The notes under the pieces were generated by a model, which was not told the DNA's origin, did not search any database, and saw only the letters and a list, made by a program, of their open reading frames with translations. From Pararge aegeria (taxonomy: Eukaryota > Arthropoda > Insecta > Lepidoptera > Nymphalidae), in contig NC_053185.1 in NCBI RefSeq assembly GCF_905163445.1, positions 11,736,001-11,800,000 of the forward strand: DNA of 64,000 bases, written 5' to 3'. Position 1 is the first letter of the stretch; each line of letters starts with the position of its first letter. The position numbers were made by a program, and so were the translations under genes. Of the stretch, positions 11,564-22,320 are shown one piece after another.

Positions 11564-12092
11564 AAAATGGTTTAAATCATTTAGGTCTAATATTGCGATC
11601 ACATAACGCTAAGTACTGGTTTTGGCTAAAGATTTACGTTTTCATCCTTTCAATTACACCAAAGTTTGGCTACCATTCTGAACCAGATTGCTTACAAGCT
11701 GTTTACTTATACGTCGCAGTTAAATAAGGATATCAGCAATTGATATTAGACGTCAGGGATTGATTTTGCGAGTAGGCAGGTATAAATTTAGGCGGTAAAT
11801 TGGAACTTGGTTTCTAATGTAATGATATTCCTGAAATATTGAAATGAAACCGTGACATCCCAATTTACTTGTTACATAATATGACTTGCATTGTTCAACA
11901 GAGCTTCTTGAATTCAAATATCGTGGAGTGTATGAATTTGAATAATTTGGGGAATAATCAGTTCTTTTTCGTTATCTTAGCTATCTATACTCACCAAAAA
12001 ACAAGAAAGTTCATTATATTGTCAACGACTATTAATAGCATGTATATACTTACTCATTTATTGTATGTTAAAGTATTTAAATATGTAAGTTA
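11564..12092. other. Unassigned intergenic DNA
   Basis: Nothing recognised. Confidence 0.4.
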
Positions 12093-12286
12093 CTAGCTGT
12101 TGCCCGCGACTTCGTCTGCGTTTGATTTTGTTTTTTGATGTGGCATTCAATTTAGTTAGCTGGTGTCCGCTGAGGAGACACACTTCCAAGAATATGTGTA
12201 CAGAGTTTCATGAGGATCGGTTTAGTAGTTTTTGCGTGAAAGCGTAACAAACAAACTTACATTTACATTTATAATATTAGTAGGGA
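12093..12286 (-). mobile_element. Short non-autonomous Helitron
   Basis: Minus-strand element of 194 bp. Its 3' end, read in reverse, is A|CTAGCTGTTGCCCGCGAC (12093); its 5' TC end is the GA at 12285-12286, followed by T. The flanking A and T fit Helitron insertion between A and T. Interior resembles 52939-53322. Confidence 0.8.
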
Positions 12287-12289
12287 TAG

Positions 12290-12602
12290 TAGGGATAGCG
12301 ATAGGGATTGGGCTTCGGATTTACTTTCGTGGAGACAGAGTTCGAGCCCAAGCATTCACCACTGACTTTTCAGAGTTATGTGCGTTTTTAATTTAAGCAA
12401 TTTAAACATCACTTGCTTTAAACGGTGAAGTAAAACATCGAGAGGGAACCTGCATGCCTGAGAGTTCTCCACAATGTTCTCAATTGTGTGTTAAGTCTAC
12501 GAATCCGCTTGAGAAGGGTTTGGGCCGTGAACTACGGTCTAAAAACTTCTCATCCTGAGAGGAGACACGTGCCCTGTAGTGGGCCGGTAATGTATTGATG
12601 AT
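12290..12602 (+). repeat. tRNA-derived SINE (family S3)
   Basis: Carries the S3 landmarks: box B-like GAGTTCGAGCCC, AACGGTGAAG, GGAACCTGCATGCCTGAG, AGTTCTCCACAATGTTCTCA and a GAGGAGAC...TTGATGATGA end. It starts directly after the Helitron end. Related copies: 17681, 20803, 23495, 30286, 35059 and 47457 (reverse). Confidence 0.8.
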
Positions 12603-12616
12603 GAAGAATTGGTAGA

Positions 12617-12648
12617 AGGACTATAGACTATCTATAGTCTATAGTCCT
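12617..12648. repeat. Near-perfect palindrome
   Basis: 15-bp arms AGGACTATAGACTAT and ATAGTCTATAGTCCT around a 2-bp centre, just downstream of the SINE. Confidence 0.9.
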
Positions 12649-13733
12649 GATCTATCCACCTCTACAGGTATATAAAAAGAAAAAGTAATACGACAAATGT
12701 AAAGTTTGATGATTAGGTCTCCTTAAACACCTATCCCGAGGTTTTTATAAATACTAAGTACAGCTTTTTGTGACAGCACGTCCTAGGAAGTATGCCATGC
12801 TTATTTCTGCCACATAGCAATATTGCTGTGGTCTTTGTTAAATGAAAAAAAATAATTTGTTCTATAAGAGGAGAAGCTCTATTTTGAAAATTAAAATAAG
12901 ATCAAGTTGCCATTTCTAAAAAAAGGATAATCCTTTATAAATGGGGTTTAAATCCATTACATATAATCTGCCATATTAGAAATTACTTAAAATAGGTAGT
13001 TGCCGCTGTAATTATAGGAAATAAGGCTTAATATCTGCGTATTGGATAGAAGCAGGCGTTACTTTGCGGATATCCATGATATACGAGTATTATGAATGCA
13101 GTATTCATTTCGCGTTGTATACCAAATTAAGCTTAATTTTCATACCTATGTGTAATAAAATTATTCCTATATATTGATTGTTATTTAAAACTAAATAAAA
13201 TCTAAAACGTCATCGAAACCACCGCAGCGAGGCACAGTTCCTAAGATGCTGGCAGCATTGCCCCTTTGGATGGCCAAGGTAACTGCCCGCTCTAGGATCA
13301 CCGGTTGACTCGATAACCCTTTTCGATAATTCTTTGAAAAGGATACCTATGTTACAGTAATTTTATAAATTGGGTAAATAACCAAACTTTTGATAACTAT
13401 AAATTCATATTTGCCTCATATTATATTAAACTAATTAATTAGTTAAAAGATAGGTATCAAGAAACAATTAAAATTATATTGAATTAATAACCAATGTTCT
13501 TGACATTGAGTTGGTGGGTATTTTGATATAAATACGACTGCATTATCGATAACTCCAGTCCTACATGAACTCGAACGATGCAAAGATAACTCCCGGTGTC
13601 TTAGTCGTTTATCACTTAATATCTGCGTCTTAGATTTATCGGGGTGAACCTTACATGACCTGCGATCTCTTGCGAGGACTTGAGGAGTCTCTCAGGAGAG
13701 ATGGTTTTCGAGCATAACCCACTACACTGCTGC
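12649..13733. other. Mostly unassigned, with repeat fragments
   Basis: 12785-12842 (CATGCTTATTTCTGCC...AATATTGCTGTGG) resembles the 5' part of family R1. 13675-13730 (AGCATAACCCACTACACTGC) is shared with about 32698-32720. No gene recognised. Confidence 0.4.
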
Positions 13734-13850
13734 CAATGGCGTGCACTTCATACATGCACAAAAGCTCTGCCTACCCTAAAACTTTTGTATAACTCATAAA
13801 TGCAAAGGATTTTCCATTTTATGACATCTTTCTTCTTTATGCATACCTAG
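13734..13850 (-). mobile_element. hAT-type MITE copy (family of 63131-63272)
   Basis: CAATGGCGTGCACTTCATAC, ATGCACAAAAG and CTACCCTAAAA are the reverse complement of the right part of the intact MITE at 63131-63272, including its terminal CAGTGGCGTG (here CAATGGCGTG). The far end has decayed and abuts the truncated Helitron gene. Confidence 0.7.
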
Positions 13851-14473
13851 CTGCTGCAATGCGGTCTGTTGGGCATAAAATGATTATATTTTACAATATT
13901 TGTTGCTCCAAACGATGTCATTTGAAAACAGGAGTTGTATTTTCTAATATGCTGAAGAAAATGTTTAGATTCCTTAGTAGATCCAGATACGTAGGTAAGA
14001 AGAGGTTCTGGTGGTTCAACCAGTGGTGGTAAATGAACTTTGCCGTTGGAGCAACACAAACCGGCAGTTTCTTTTTGAAACTTCTTAGCGCGACAATGCG
14101 GACATACTACATTCATTGAACCAATGACCACATCGGGATGGATCTTGTAATAATATTTCTTATCGTAATCAAAGGCTGCTTTATTAAGATCGGTTTTAGT
14201 TCTTAACTGATTTTGTCTTAATCTTTGATCATCCAAACGTTGAGCTCGTTCGTCAGGTTTTTCGGCAGCTCTTGATGAAGACGCTCTTGGTCGTAGGTCT
14301 GTAACTCGAACAACACGTTCACTATCTGTTTCATTAGCTCTCAAAGACGAAGCTCTTAGTCTGTTTGATTCTAATCGTTTTGTTTGTTGTTGCGGTGTTT
14401 CTGTAGTTCTTCTGGTTGCCTGTTGCTTCGTATTTCTCGTTGATCTTCCGATATTTGATTTTTTCCGTGGCAT
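13847..14473 (-). pseudogene. Helitron Rep/helicase, N-terminal fragment
   Basis: A minus-strand open frame starting with ATG at 14473. The 208-residue product begins MPRKKSNIGRSTRN and continues through basic, R/E/Q-rich repeats (ETPQQQTKRLESNRLRAS-like). It has a CPHC motif (124-127) with CC at 140-141, and the stretch HFLQHIRKYNSCFQMTSFGA (171-190). That is the start of Helitron-encoded Rep/helicase proteins (Helitron_like_N region), which mediate rolling-circle transposition and normally exceed 1000 residues. Homology ends at about residue 201 (13871); the last seven residues come from adjoining DNA. The Rep nuclease and helicase parts are absent, so the element cannot move by itself. Assignment is from family knowledge. 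Confidence 0.85.
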
Positions 14474-15593
14474 TGTAAATAATATTATTTGTGTAGCACC
14501 TATTTTATCTATTTACATAAATAATTAATTAGTTAATTCTTTTCTATTTACAATTTAAATTAACTATTTATTATTATTAAAGTCTTGAGTATACTTACTA
14601 ATTAAGAGTATTATTGACTTTCATTAAATTACACTTACAATTAAAATTACAAATAAATTTTTTTAGTACATGATCATGTTATTTTAAAATAAAAATTATA
14701 AGTTATTTTTTATTTTATTGCTTTATTTTTATTTTCAATAACAAATGATATATTTGAAGTTAGCTGATTTGCTTTTTAAATAAATTATATTTTTTTGTTT
14801 ACAAAAGAAGGTTAGTTATTTCTTTTATTTTCTTATTTAATATAAGTTGTAAAATAACTCATTGAATTTAATGAGAAAACATTTTATTGCATTCATTGCC
14901 GCATATAAAATTTTGAATCAGTTGATCGCTATAGAACTTAATGCATTGAAGCGCTATATGATGGTGATATTTAATAACATGGACATCATATTTACATTCT
15001 CCGTGGAAAAATACATGGTCATACCAATTTTTATGACAATCGGTTGAACGGGGCGGAAGTCGATACTTGACAGCGCCGCCTGGTGGGGAGTTACATCAAT
15101 GGACATAGCATGTTCGTTTTCTCCGAGGAAAAATACATGGTCATACCAATTTTTATGACAATCGGTTGAACGGGGCGGAAGTCGATACTTGACAGCGCCG
15201 CCTGGTGGGGAGTTACATCAATGGACATAGCATGTTCGTTTTCTCCGTGGAAAAATACATGGTCATACCAATTTTTATGACAATCGGTTGAACGGGGCGG
15301 AAGTCGATACTTGACAGCGCCGCCTGGTGGGGAGTTACATCAATGGACATAGCATGTTCGTTTTCTCTGTGGAAAAATACATGGTCATACCAATTTTTAT
15401 GACAATCGGTTGAACGGGGCGGAAGTCGATACTTGACAGCGCCGCCTGGTGGGGAGTTACATCAATGGGCATAGCATATAAACCTTCTCCGTGAAAAAAT
15501 ACATAAGCATACCAATTTTCATAATGATCGGTCAAATAGTTTCTGAGTTTATCGATGACATATATACAAACATCCTCTTTTATATATATAGAT
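13871..15593 (-). mobile_element. Truncated protein-coding Helitron
   Basis: The 5' end on the minus strand is A|TCTATATATATAAAAGAGG (15593 leftward), the classic TC start preceded by A. Next come TCATCGATAAACTCAGAAAC, a 122-bp minisatellite (14999-15488), an AT-rich leader and the Rep/helicase start codon at 14473. The element is cut off at about 13871. That the end, the minisatellite and the gene form one element is inferred from order, strand and shared sequence. Confidence 0.75.
14999..15540 (-). repeat. 122-bp minisatellite inside the Helitron
   Basis: (C/T)CGTGG-type unit starts fall at 15001, 15123, 15245, 15367 and 15489, an exact 122-bp period. Four units are near-identical; the fifth is diverged and merges into the Helitron 5' region. 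Each unit includes GACAGCGCCGCCTGGTGGGG and AATTTTTATGACAATCGGTT. Open frames here are shadows. Confidence 0.95.
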
Positions 15594-16975
15594 TTATTTA
15601 TTTATTTATTTATTAACTCATTACACATAATATACATCACAGGTCTTAATTTAAAGGTGTAAGCATAAACTCAAAAGAATTTTTCCGTACACCTAGCCGT
15701 TGACAAATTTTTGCTTTGTTAACATTCACAATTAATGCTACAAAATCGTTACTTATTCACATTACCATTTAGAATGTGGGTAGGTAGACAATGATAAATG
15801 TAAAAACCTTTTGTTTACGTTCCATAATTTATATAACTCAGTATAGGTAGGAACGAAGTGCGTTCATATTCCTACATGTACAGGATGTTTTTAATTTTTT
15901 CTCATATTTTGTCATTAAATATATTTGTTTGTTATAAGTTCTATATAATGTTGTTTAAGTTTGTACTTAATATTTTTCTTCGTTATAACTTCCCTAAGCT
16001 CTTTAGGAAGCCGGTTAATTAAGTAAGGTATAACGTATAGCAATCGTCTTTTACCATACAGATTATTATATTTAGTAAGTTTTAGTTTGTCACATCTTCG
16101 TATTGAATAAGACTTTTGGACTTTTTGTAAGTTTTCTGTAAAATATTCCTCATTTAACAATGCTAATTCAGTTTTCTCGTGAATAGGGATTATTTTACAA
16201 AATGCAAATAGTTTACGGTAATCTCCTCCGAAGTTTATTTTAATTTTTCTGGGAGCTAATTCTTTTAGAATTCGCGGTTGAAGGGTAAAAATTTTATCAA
16301 GGTAAGTTTTAAAGGTTCTTCCATAACTTGACAGCCCATAAGATATGATAGATTCAGCCAATGCTTTATAAAGTAATAGGAGTGTTTGATACGGTATTTT
16401 ATATTTAATCAATGCATATTTGGCTAGTATTGCCCTTAGTTTATCACATACAAAGTTAACGTGTTCTTTCCAGTTTAGCCGATCGTCTATTACAAGTCCA
16501 AGGTATGTATGTTTTTGAACTAATTCTATGGATTCACAGTTACAGAGAGGAGGACCGTCAGTAATGGAGTTAATTAAATGAAGACATTGATGGTTGTGCA
16601 CTTTGATTGTAGGTTTGATAGAACTTCTATTGTGACTAGTGCTTATATACATTAATTTAGTTTTGTTACCATTGAGCACCAGTCCGACATCGTGTGACCA
16701 TTTCGCCAAAATATCAAAATCGCTTTGGAGTCTCACAATTACCTCCATTATATTACGTCCCGCGGCAACTAAACAAGTGTCATCAGCAAACTGGTATATT
16801 TCACATTGTTTAATTGCACTGGACAGGCTATTGACATAGGTCAGAAAATGCAATGGCCCCAAAACTGAGCCTTGGGCTGTGCCTTCCGTGACTGGAACTG
16901 TGTCGCTGTCAGAATTGCTAGCCCTCACCTGGTATGATCTGTGAAGTGTTGTTATTATATATATTAGATTATTTT
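15594..16975 (-). mobile_element. 5'-truncated LINE with RT fragment
   Basis: Minus-strand non-LTR retrotransposon remnant: RT-coding part (15915 to about 16970), about 300 bp of 3' UTR and a (TAAA)n tail (15594-15614). The tail directly adjoins the 5' end of the Helitron at 15593. Upstream, sequence turns into (TA)-rich DNA at about 16975. Confidence 0.85.
15915..16928 (-). pseudogene. Non-LTR reverse transcriptase, C-terminal fragment
   Basis: An open frame of 337 residues without stops, part of an ORF2 reverse transcriptase of the Jockey/CR1-like group. It has the GTAQGSVLGPL block (16-26; usual form GVPQGSxLGP), the catalytic box QFADDT with F47-A-D-D50, NGNKTK of the following block, YLGLVIDDRLNWKEH, and the C-terminal NRLPKELREV. 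The apurinic endonuclease and the first RT blocks are missing. The first codon is GTG, not ATG, and the frame stays open upstream to about 16970, so this is an internal fragment rather than a gene start. The open frame suggests fairly recent insertion. Clade is inferred. Confidence 0.88.
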
Positions 16976-17065
16976 TATATTTATTTATGAATTATATTAT
17001 GTATAGTATAGATATATAGATAGTATAGATCAAAAGGATCTATTTATGTACACTAGTTTATGTAT

Positions 17066-17232
17066 TCATCATCATCATCATCATCATCATCATGTCAACC
17101 AATCGACGTCCACTTCTGGACATAGATCTTTTGTAGGGAGTTCCACAATACACGGTCCTGGGCCGCTTGTCTCCAGCGGCTCCCAGCGACTCGCCTGATG
17201 TCATTCGTCCACCTCGTTGGGGGCTGACCTAC
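17066..17232 (-). mobile_element. RTE-like LINE 3' end with coding tail and (TCA)n
   Basis: On the minus strand 17095-17229 reads through about 44 codons (RWTNDIRRVAGSRWRQAAQD then ...VLWNSLQKIYVQKWTSIG) to a TGA, followed by (TGA)n, seen as (TCA)n at 17066-17093. This is the usual C-terminus and tail of RTE-type elements in Lepidoptera. Confidence 0.8.
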
Positions 17233-17337
17233 GCTGCAGTTTATGTATTAGTATGTAGTTATTCGCATGTATGTATTTTAAAATTTTTACCACCAGCAGT
17301 CTAGCAGCAGCAGTCTCCTCTTCTTTTTTTTCTAATT

Positions 17338-17475
17338 CAAAGGTTGCCTGGCAGAGATCGCTATAAAGCGATAAGGCCGCCTTTTGATATGTTTCTACCT
17401 ACTTCTTTCGATATGTTTCTATTTTATTAGATTTTATATATATTAATGTTGTCAAATAAAGAGTTTAATAATAAA
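17338..17475 (+). mobile_element. LINE L2 3' end
   Basis: GGTTGCCTGGCAGAGATCGC, GCGATAAGGCCGCC and the terminal TCAAATAAAGAGTTTAATAA. Related to 7090-7230 and 44299-44390. Confidence 0.7.
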
Positions 17476-17680
17476 AGTTGTAAAACTCTACTAGACTATT
17501 TGAATTCTTTTTAATTTTATAAGGAGGTTAGTCATGAACAGCTTTAGATAGTAGAGTACGAACCTGTGATGGATATGGCAGTTATATTACCGCTACTGGG
17601 CTTCTACGTGACTACACCAGTACACTCGCAACCTACATTCAACCTTATATTTAAACGATTTTACCATTTTTAATGTTCGT

Positions 17681-17992
17681 GTGATAGCGCATTGGGTAAT
17701 AGCTCGACTTCACTTTAGGGCGGCCGAGTTCGAATCCTAGCACGCACCTCTAACTTTTTTAAGTTGTTTGCGTTTTAAGTAATTAAAATACAACTCGCTT
17801 CAACGGTGCAGAAAAATATCCTGAGGAAACCTGCATGCCTGAGAGTTCTACATAATGTTCTCAAAGTTGTGTGGAGTCCACCAATCCGCACTGGATCAGC
17901 GTGGTGGACTACGGCCTTCACACTTTCTCATAGTGGGAGGATACCTTTGCTCTGTAGTGGACCGGTAATGAGTTGATGTGATGATGATGAAT
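17681..17992 (+). repeat. SINE S3, near full length
   Basis: A tRNA-like head (GTGATAGCGCATTGGG; box B-like GAGTTCGAATCC), then AACGGTGCAG, GGAAACCTGCATGCCTGAG, TCCACCAATCCGCACTGG, and an end GTTGATGTGATGATGATGA. Confidence 0.85.
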
Positions 17993-18684
17993 GTTAGTGT
18001 GAGATGTGATTCCCCCTCCGCGTAATGTTACAATTTCTTCAATACCTCGGATGAATTCACAGACATCTCAAATTTATTTATTGAGTTATGTCTACGTACG
18101 CTGAGGTAGGCATAACGCGATAAATAATATCCCAGGATCGTTTCGTTCAACGTTGCATGCCGATGCGGACAAAAATTTTCGCTATTCGAAGCAACAAGCA
18201 CTAATTACTTTCTAGACTATAAATCACTCTAGAAGTCTATAAATGAATTTGTATGATAAACTATATATTTTAAAAGAGCACGTAAGGAACTTGCCATTTT
18301 ACTGACTTTTCCGGTAATAATGCATAGAAATGGGGATGAATTCCATCATAACGGCAGCACGATTTAGTTATATGAGATACCAGTTCCCATATCTGTCTAT
18401 TATCAATAGCAGTCTACTGCAGGACTAAAGGCCTCTCGCAACGGGAGGTGGCGTGGTTATGGCCTGGGAATGGGACAATACCTATAACACACTCAAATAC
18501 AATTAATTGAAGGAATGGAAAGAAAAAAACAGAAGATTCGCGTTGTTTGCAAAAATTAAAAAGAAACATGAATTACATTTTGAGTCTCTTTGTATGAAGT
18601 GGATATGATTAAAGAACGATAAACACTTTTCCAGGACAGGCTATTAAACGTTACGTCGTACTTCTGTTAGGAATATATTTAAAA
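17993..18684. other. Unassigned, with a short repeat fragment
   Basis: 18405-18470 (GGACTAAAGGCCTCTCGCAA) is shared with 33000-33045 and, reversed, with 54840-54885. Otherwise nothing recognised. Confidence 0.4.
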
Positions 18685-18760
18685 CTAGCAACTGCCGGCG
18701 ACTTTGCTTACCAATTCGGTAACTATAATTTTCACAAACAAACTTTTTCCCTATTTTTCT
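18685..18760 (-). mobile_element. Helitron 3' end
   Basis: A|CTAGCAACTGCCGGCGACTTTG is a reversed Helitron terminus (compare 12093). The other end was not found. Confidence 0.5.
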
Positions 18761-19329
18761 TTTAGAGCTAGTTTATTCCACACCATTAATCAAACTACAG
18801 TCTAATTTCACAAACTTAGGACAATTTCATAGAATCTTTCTATTCTATTTCGAAATAAAAAGTTGTATAATCTCTTTACCTGACTGCGGAAGTCAAGTTA
18901 ATGTTTTAGCCGTTCTAAAGGTTAGACCTGACTAAAAGGCAGGCAGACAAATTTTTTTGGCTTTACATATAAGCTTAACTAACATGAGCCTGTTTTTTGG
19001 AATTATAGACAGAAATTTAAATTTTATTTGTTGCTATAAAGACATGAAACGCGCTACAGGTATCGCGCTAGACAGTGTCTCAAAGTATTTTGAAGTTAAC
19101 AAATGTGATACCGCTGGAATTATGACATTTGGTCGTTTATATAAAATACCGCATTATTGTGATGTGACATTTGTTTACTTAACATAGGGCTCACTATCAT
19201 CGCAGCAGTGTTATTTTAAAATAACAGTTTTTATGGCATATACCTACCTATCCCGATTTCCCTGAGGTATTCATAAACAAAAACGTCTATAATATTACAA
19301 AGATATTTAATAGTAACGTTAAGAGTTTC
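18761..19329. other. Unassigned intergenic DNA
   Basis: Nothing recognised; the open stretch 18957-19187 has no known motif. Confidence 0.35.
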
Positions 19330-19690
19330 CTACTATATGGTTGCGCAACTTGGAAGCACTTTGCCAAACTGGTCAATAAGTTGCAAGTATTCATTAACAA
19401 GTGCCTGCCTACCTAATATTTTTGGTATATTTTGGCCCGAAACAATTTCCAATTCAGATCTCTGGGCCTTTGCTAAGGAAAACCCTATCACCAAATACTT
19501 GACAGATAGGTCACGTTTTACGCCGAACATCCGGTGTCCAACAAGAGTTTCAATGGCAACCTGAGGGAGGCAAACGAAGACGTGCAAAACCAAAGGCAAC
19601 ATGGAAGTGGTCTTATCTATACTATATACTTAAGTCTGAAGCTCGGGATAGGTCTGGATGTAAAAAAGTATTCTCGGCCCTTGGACCAGG
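19330..19690 (+). pseudogene. LINE ORF2 C-terminal remnant
   Basis: Read with frameshifts, it gives NKLQVFINKCLP, IFGIFWPETISNSDLW and ENPITKY, then a stretch decayed from the usual WxWIGHxLR, TRQALxWNPQGKRRRGRP blocks of lepidopteran RTE/Jockey-like elements, ending near GVEGLK. Several stops and shifts; dead. Confidence 0.65.
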
Positions 19691-20144
19691 TGTTGAAGGA
19701 CTCAAAAAAGAAGAAGAAGACTGTTAGAAGAAATATCAGTAATTTATAAAACGTGGCGAGCATAAAGACACCCACAAGCCTAAAATTCTTTATGGCTTGT
19801 TCAATAGAGTATAATTTTACCTTTTTTCCCCAGAACTATTTAAAATGCACATACACGGATGTTTCAGGTCACCAATGAAAGTACTTTGCAGCTGGCCAAA
19901 GGCAATCCCTTTAATAGGAGAGATAGATTTACATCTTTAACCCTCCGCGATATTCCAGTGAGGGTATTGGACTCAGATATTTATATTTGTGGTTTCAAAT
20001 ATCCCTATCCCAGTTATAATTGAACATCTTTCAATTGGATAAGTTATGAGAACTGAAATATGACTTTAACGGAAAGAGACTGTAATAGTTTTATTAAAGT
20101 ATCAAAATTTGAGATATTAGAATTTTAAATTTTTTTTTAATTCA
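19691..20144. other. Unassigned intergenic DNA
   Basis: Nothing recognised. Confidence 0.4.
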
Positions 20145-20372
20145 AGTGAGCAATTAACTGCAATTTTACCTGGTGGTAAGTGATGATGCAGTCTAAGATA
20201 GTAGTGGCTTAACCTGTTAGCGTGTATAGTAGTCATACCCCTAATAGGTTTCTACGCGACATCGCACCGGAACAGTAAATCACTAAGCGGCACGTTTTTG
20301 TGCACAGGGAGATAACTGGCTACCGCCAAAGCCTACCACCAGACCAAACCAGAGAAAATTCAGAAATTTTAA
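20145..20372 (-). repeat. SINE S2 fragment, inverted
   Basis: Shares GGTGGTAAGTGATGATGCAG, TAAGCGGCACG and GCCTACCACCAGACCA with 3941-4335. The tRNA-like head is missing. Confidence 0.75.
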
Positions 20373-20802
20373 ATTTAAAAAAAAAATATGAAGTTATTTA
20401 AAAAAAGAATTGATTAACAAATAGTTAACAAAATAGACATTGTTATAAAAGTATCTTTTTTGTTAAAAGAACTCTATAAAATATAGTTCTTTATTAAAGA
20501 ACGAAAGGTTGAATTCACATTAAATCACTCACTTGTGGGCACTCTTTGTGGGCACTCCTAACACCACGTACGTTGTGTGCTGAACTCTAGAGTAGAGGCT
20601 TTAATTAGGGAATTCGTGATTAAAGTCTTTAGACTAACGCAAAATGAAGCCACTGGATCCCTAATGATAGGGTTTTAAGCTATTCATTTTACTATAGCTA
20701 AGTTTTCTAATAAGCTTAGGGCAGATTATCTAAATGAGACTATTATAAACTTTGGGGGATAAGAGGTTTAGTTACGAGAATAACAGAGGTACATGTTTAT
20801 TT
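20373..20802. other. Unassigned intergenic DNA
   Basis: Nothing recognised. Confidence 0.4.
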
Positions 20803-21112
20803 GAAGCGGTAATAGCCTAGTGGTTAGGACTGTGGCTTCACTTTCGGGGCGACCGAGTTCGAGGCCGAGCTCGCACTGACTTTTTGAAGTTATGCGCTTT
20901 CTAAGCAATCCAGTATTACTTGTAGATACTTACTTTGGAGGATTTGTTTTTGTGATTACATTGTGTTGAAACCTGCAGAGATCTCTGAGAGATCTCCATA
21001 ATTTTTTAAAAGGCGTGTGTAGTCTCACAACCTTCGCCCCCACGGCCACATTTAAGAACACGGCCTTTTCATTCTGACAGAAGATCCGCGCCCCGTAGTT
21101 GTTCGGGTTTTG
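20803..21112 (+). repeat. SINE S3, diverged
   Basis: The head is well kept (GAAGCGGTAATAGCCTAGTGG; box B-like GAGTTCGAGGCC). The body is decayed but AAACCTGCAGAGATCTCTGA and the GATCCGCGCCCCGTAGT end are aligned with the other copies. Confidence 0.75.
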
Positions 21113-22320
21113 CAATTGTAATTTTGCAGTTACTTTGGGGATTGAAAGAAGAAAGAGCACGTATACGATTCATTTTTTTAAATACCTTTTTAAAGTATCC
21201 ATAAATATGCAAATATATATTTATATTTTATACTAGATAACCTCATTAGCTCGTTTCACTGTTTCTGAGTTCGGTCGCCACTCTGAAAATTCGGAACTTG
21301 AATTGAGCAGTATACCTACCGTTATTTAAATTAACGTTGCTAAAAACTATTAGGTCAATGATAAATATTGATTAATTATTGTCAGATTTATATAATTATC
21401 ATTTTTCTACGCATGCATTTTGAGTAAGATCTTCCAATTATGCACATTGTAAAGTTAGGTATGTACCCACTTTTAATTGATGGTTGTACCATTTACACTA
21501 TATTTACACCATCCAGCATCAGTTTTTTAGATTTATAATCGTAGCGTTCTGCTACAATGATAAGTCTAAAAAACTGTGGGAGGAAACCGGAGTCCTGTGG
21601 TGGTTCGGTAATGGATTGATATGATGACGATGATGATGGTGGCACAAATGAAGCAATGACGTTGTATTTTAATAATTAATTAGCTGAACGAGTAATTTAT
21701 CATCAACATATTCATTTACTTTCACAATCATCAGTAGAAGCAAGGCGCAAAACTAAAATCAATAAAAATGGAATGTCTAAACAAAGGTGATCGGTAAAAT
21801 TAAACATCAGACCGTTACGAATGAACGGTTGCTAAAATAACTCATACCAATGATCGTGTAAAACAAATATAGCCCGGCCGCAACGGCTATTTCTCGTCAT
21901 CACACTTGGAATTTATAAATATCTCTTTCAAGAAACCGTCGCAGTTCAAAGTAACTTACTATTCATCAACAAAATGTATTTCAAAATTGACATTGCTTTG
22001 GAAATATTTCAACATGTTGAATATCAGTGACTTGTAACCACAAATAGTTTTCTATAATTTAGAATGTTTACACACAGATGTGGGTAGTCCATTTGACGTA
22101 TGGACTGTGGGGAGGAACGTGTTTCTATTTATTTTGTGTGAATTGGGCAAATATGACTGATCTGAAATAATATGAACGAATAAACAAGCCTGCCAAAATC
22201 CTCGAATCTTTTGTTGTAAGAAGGAAACTCAGTGGGTCAAAGTCCGGTCTCGATTTCGGAGGAACGAGTTTGATCCTCAGGAATTCAGTGAGTGCCAGCA
22301 ATCACCTCTAAATTTCAGAT
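21113..22320. other. Unassigned intergenic DNA
   Basis: 21590-21640 (TGGTTCGGTAATGGATTGAT + GATGACGATGATGATGG) is an S3-like 3' end. The rest has no recognised feature. Confidence 0.4.

Noticed and set aside
14999..15540. CRISPR-like array
   Set aside because: The units are contiguous 122-bp repeats without unique spacers, inside a eukaryotic transposon.
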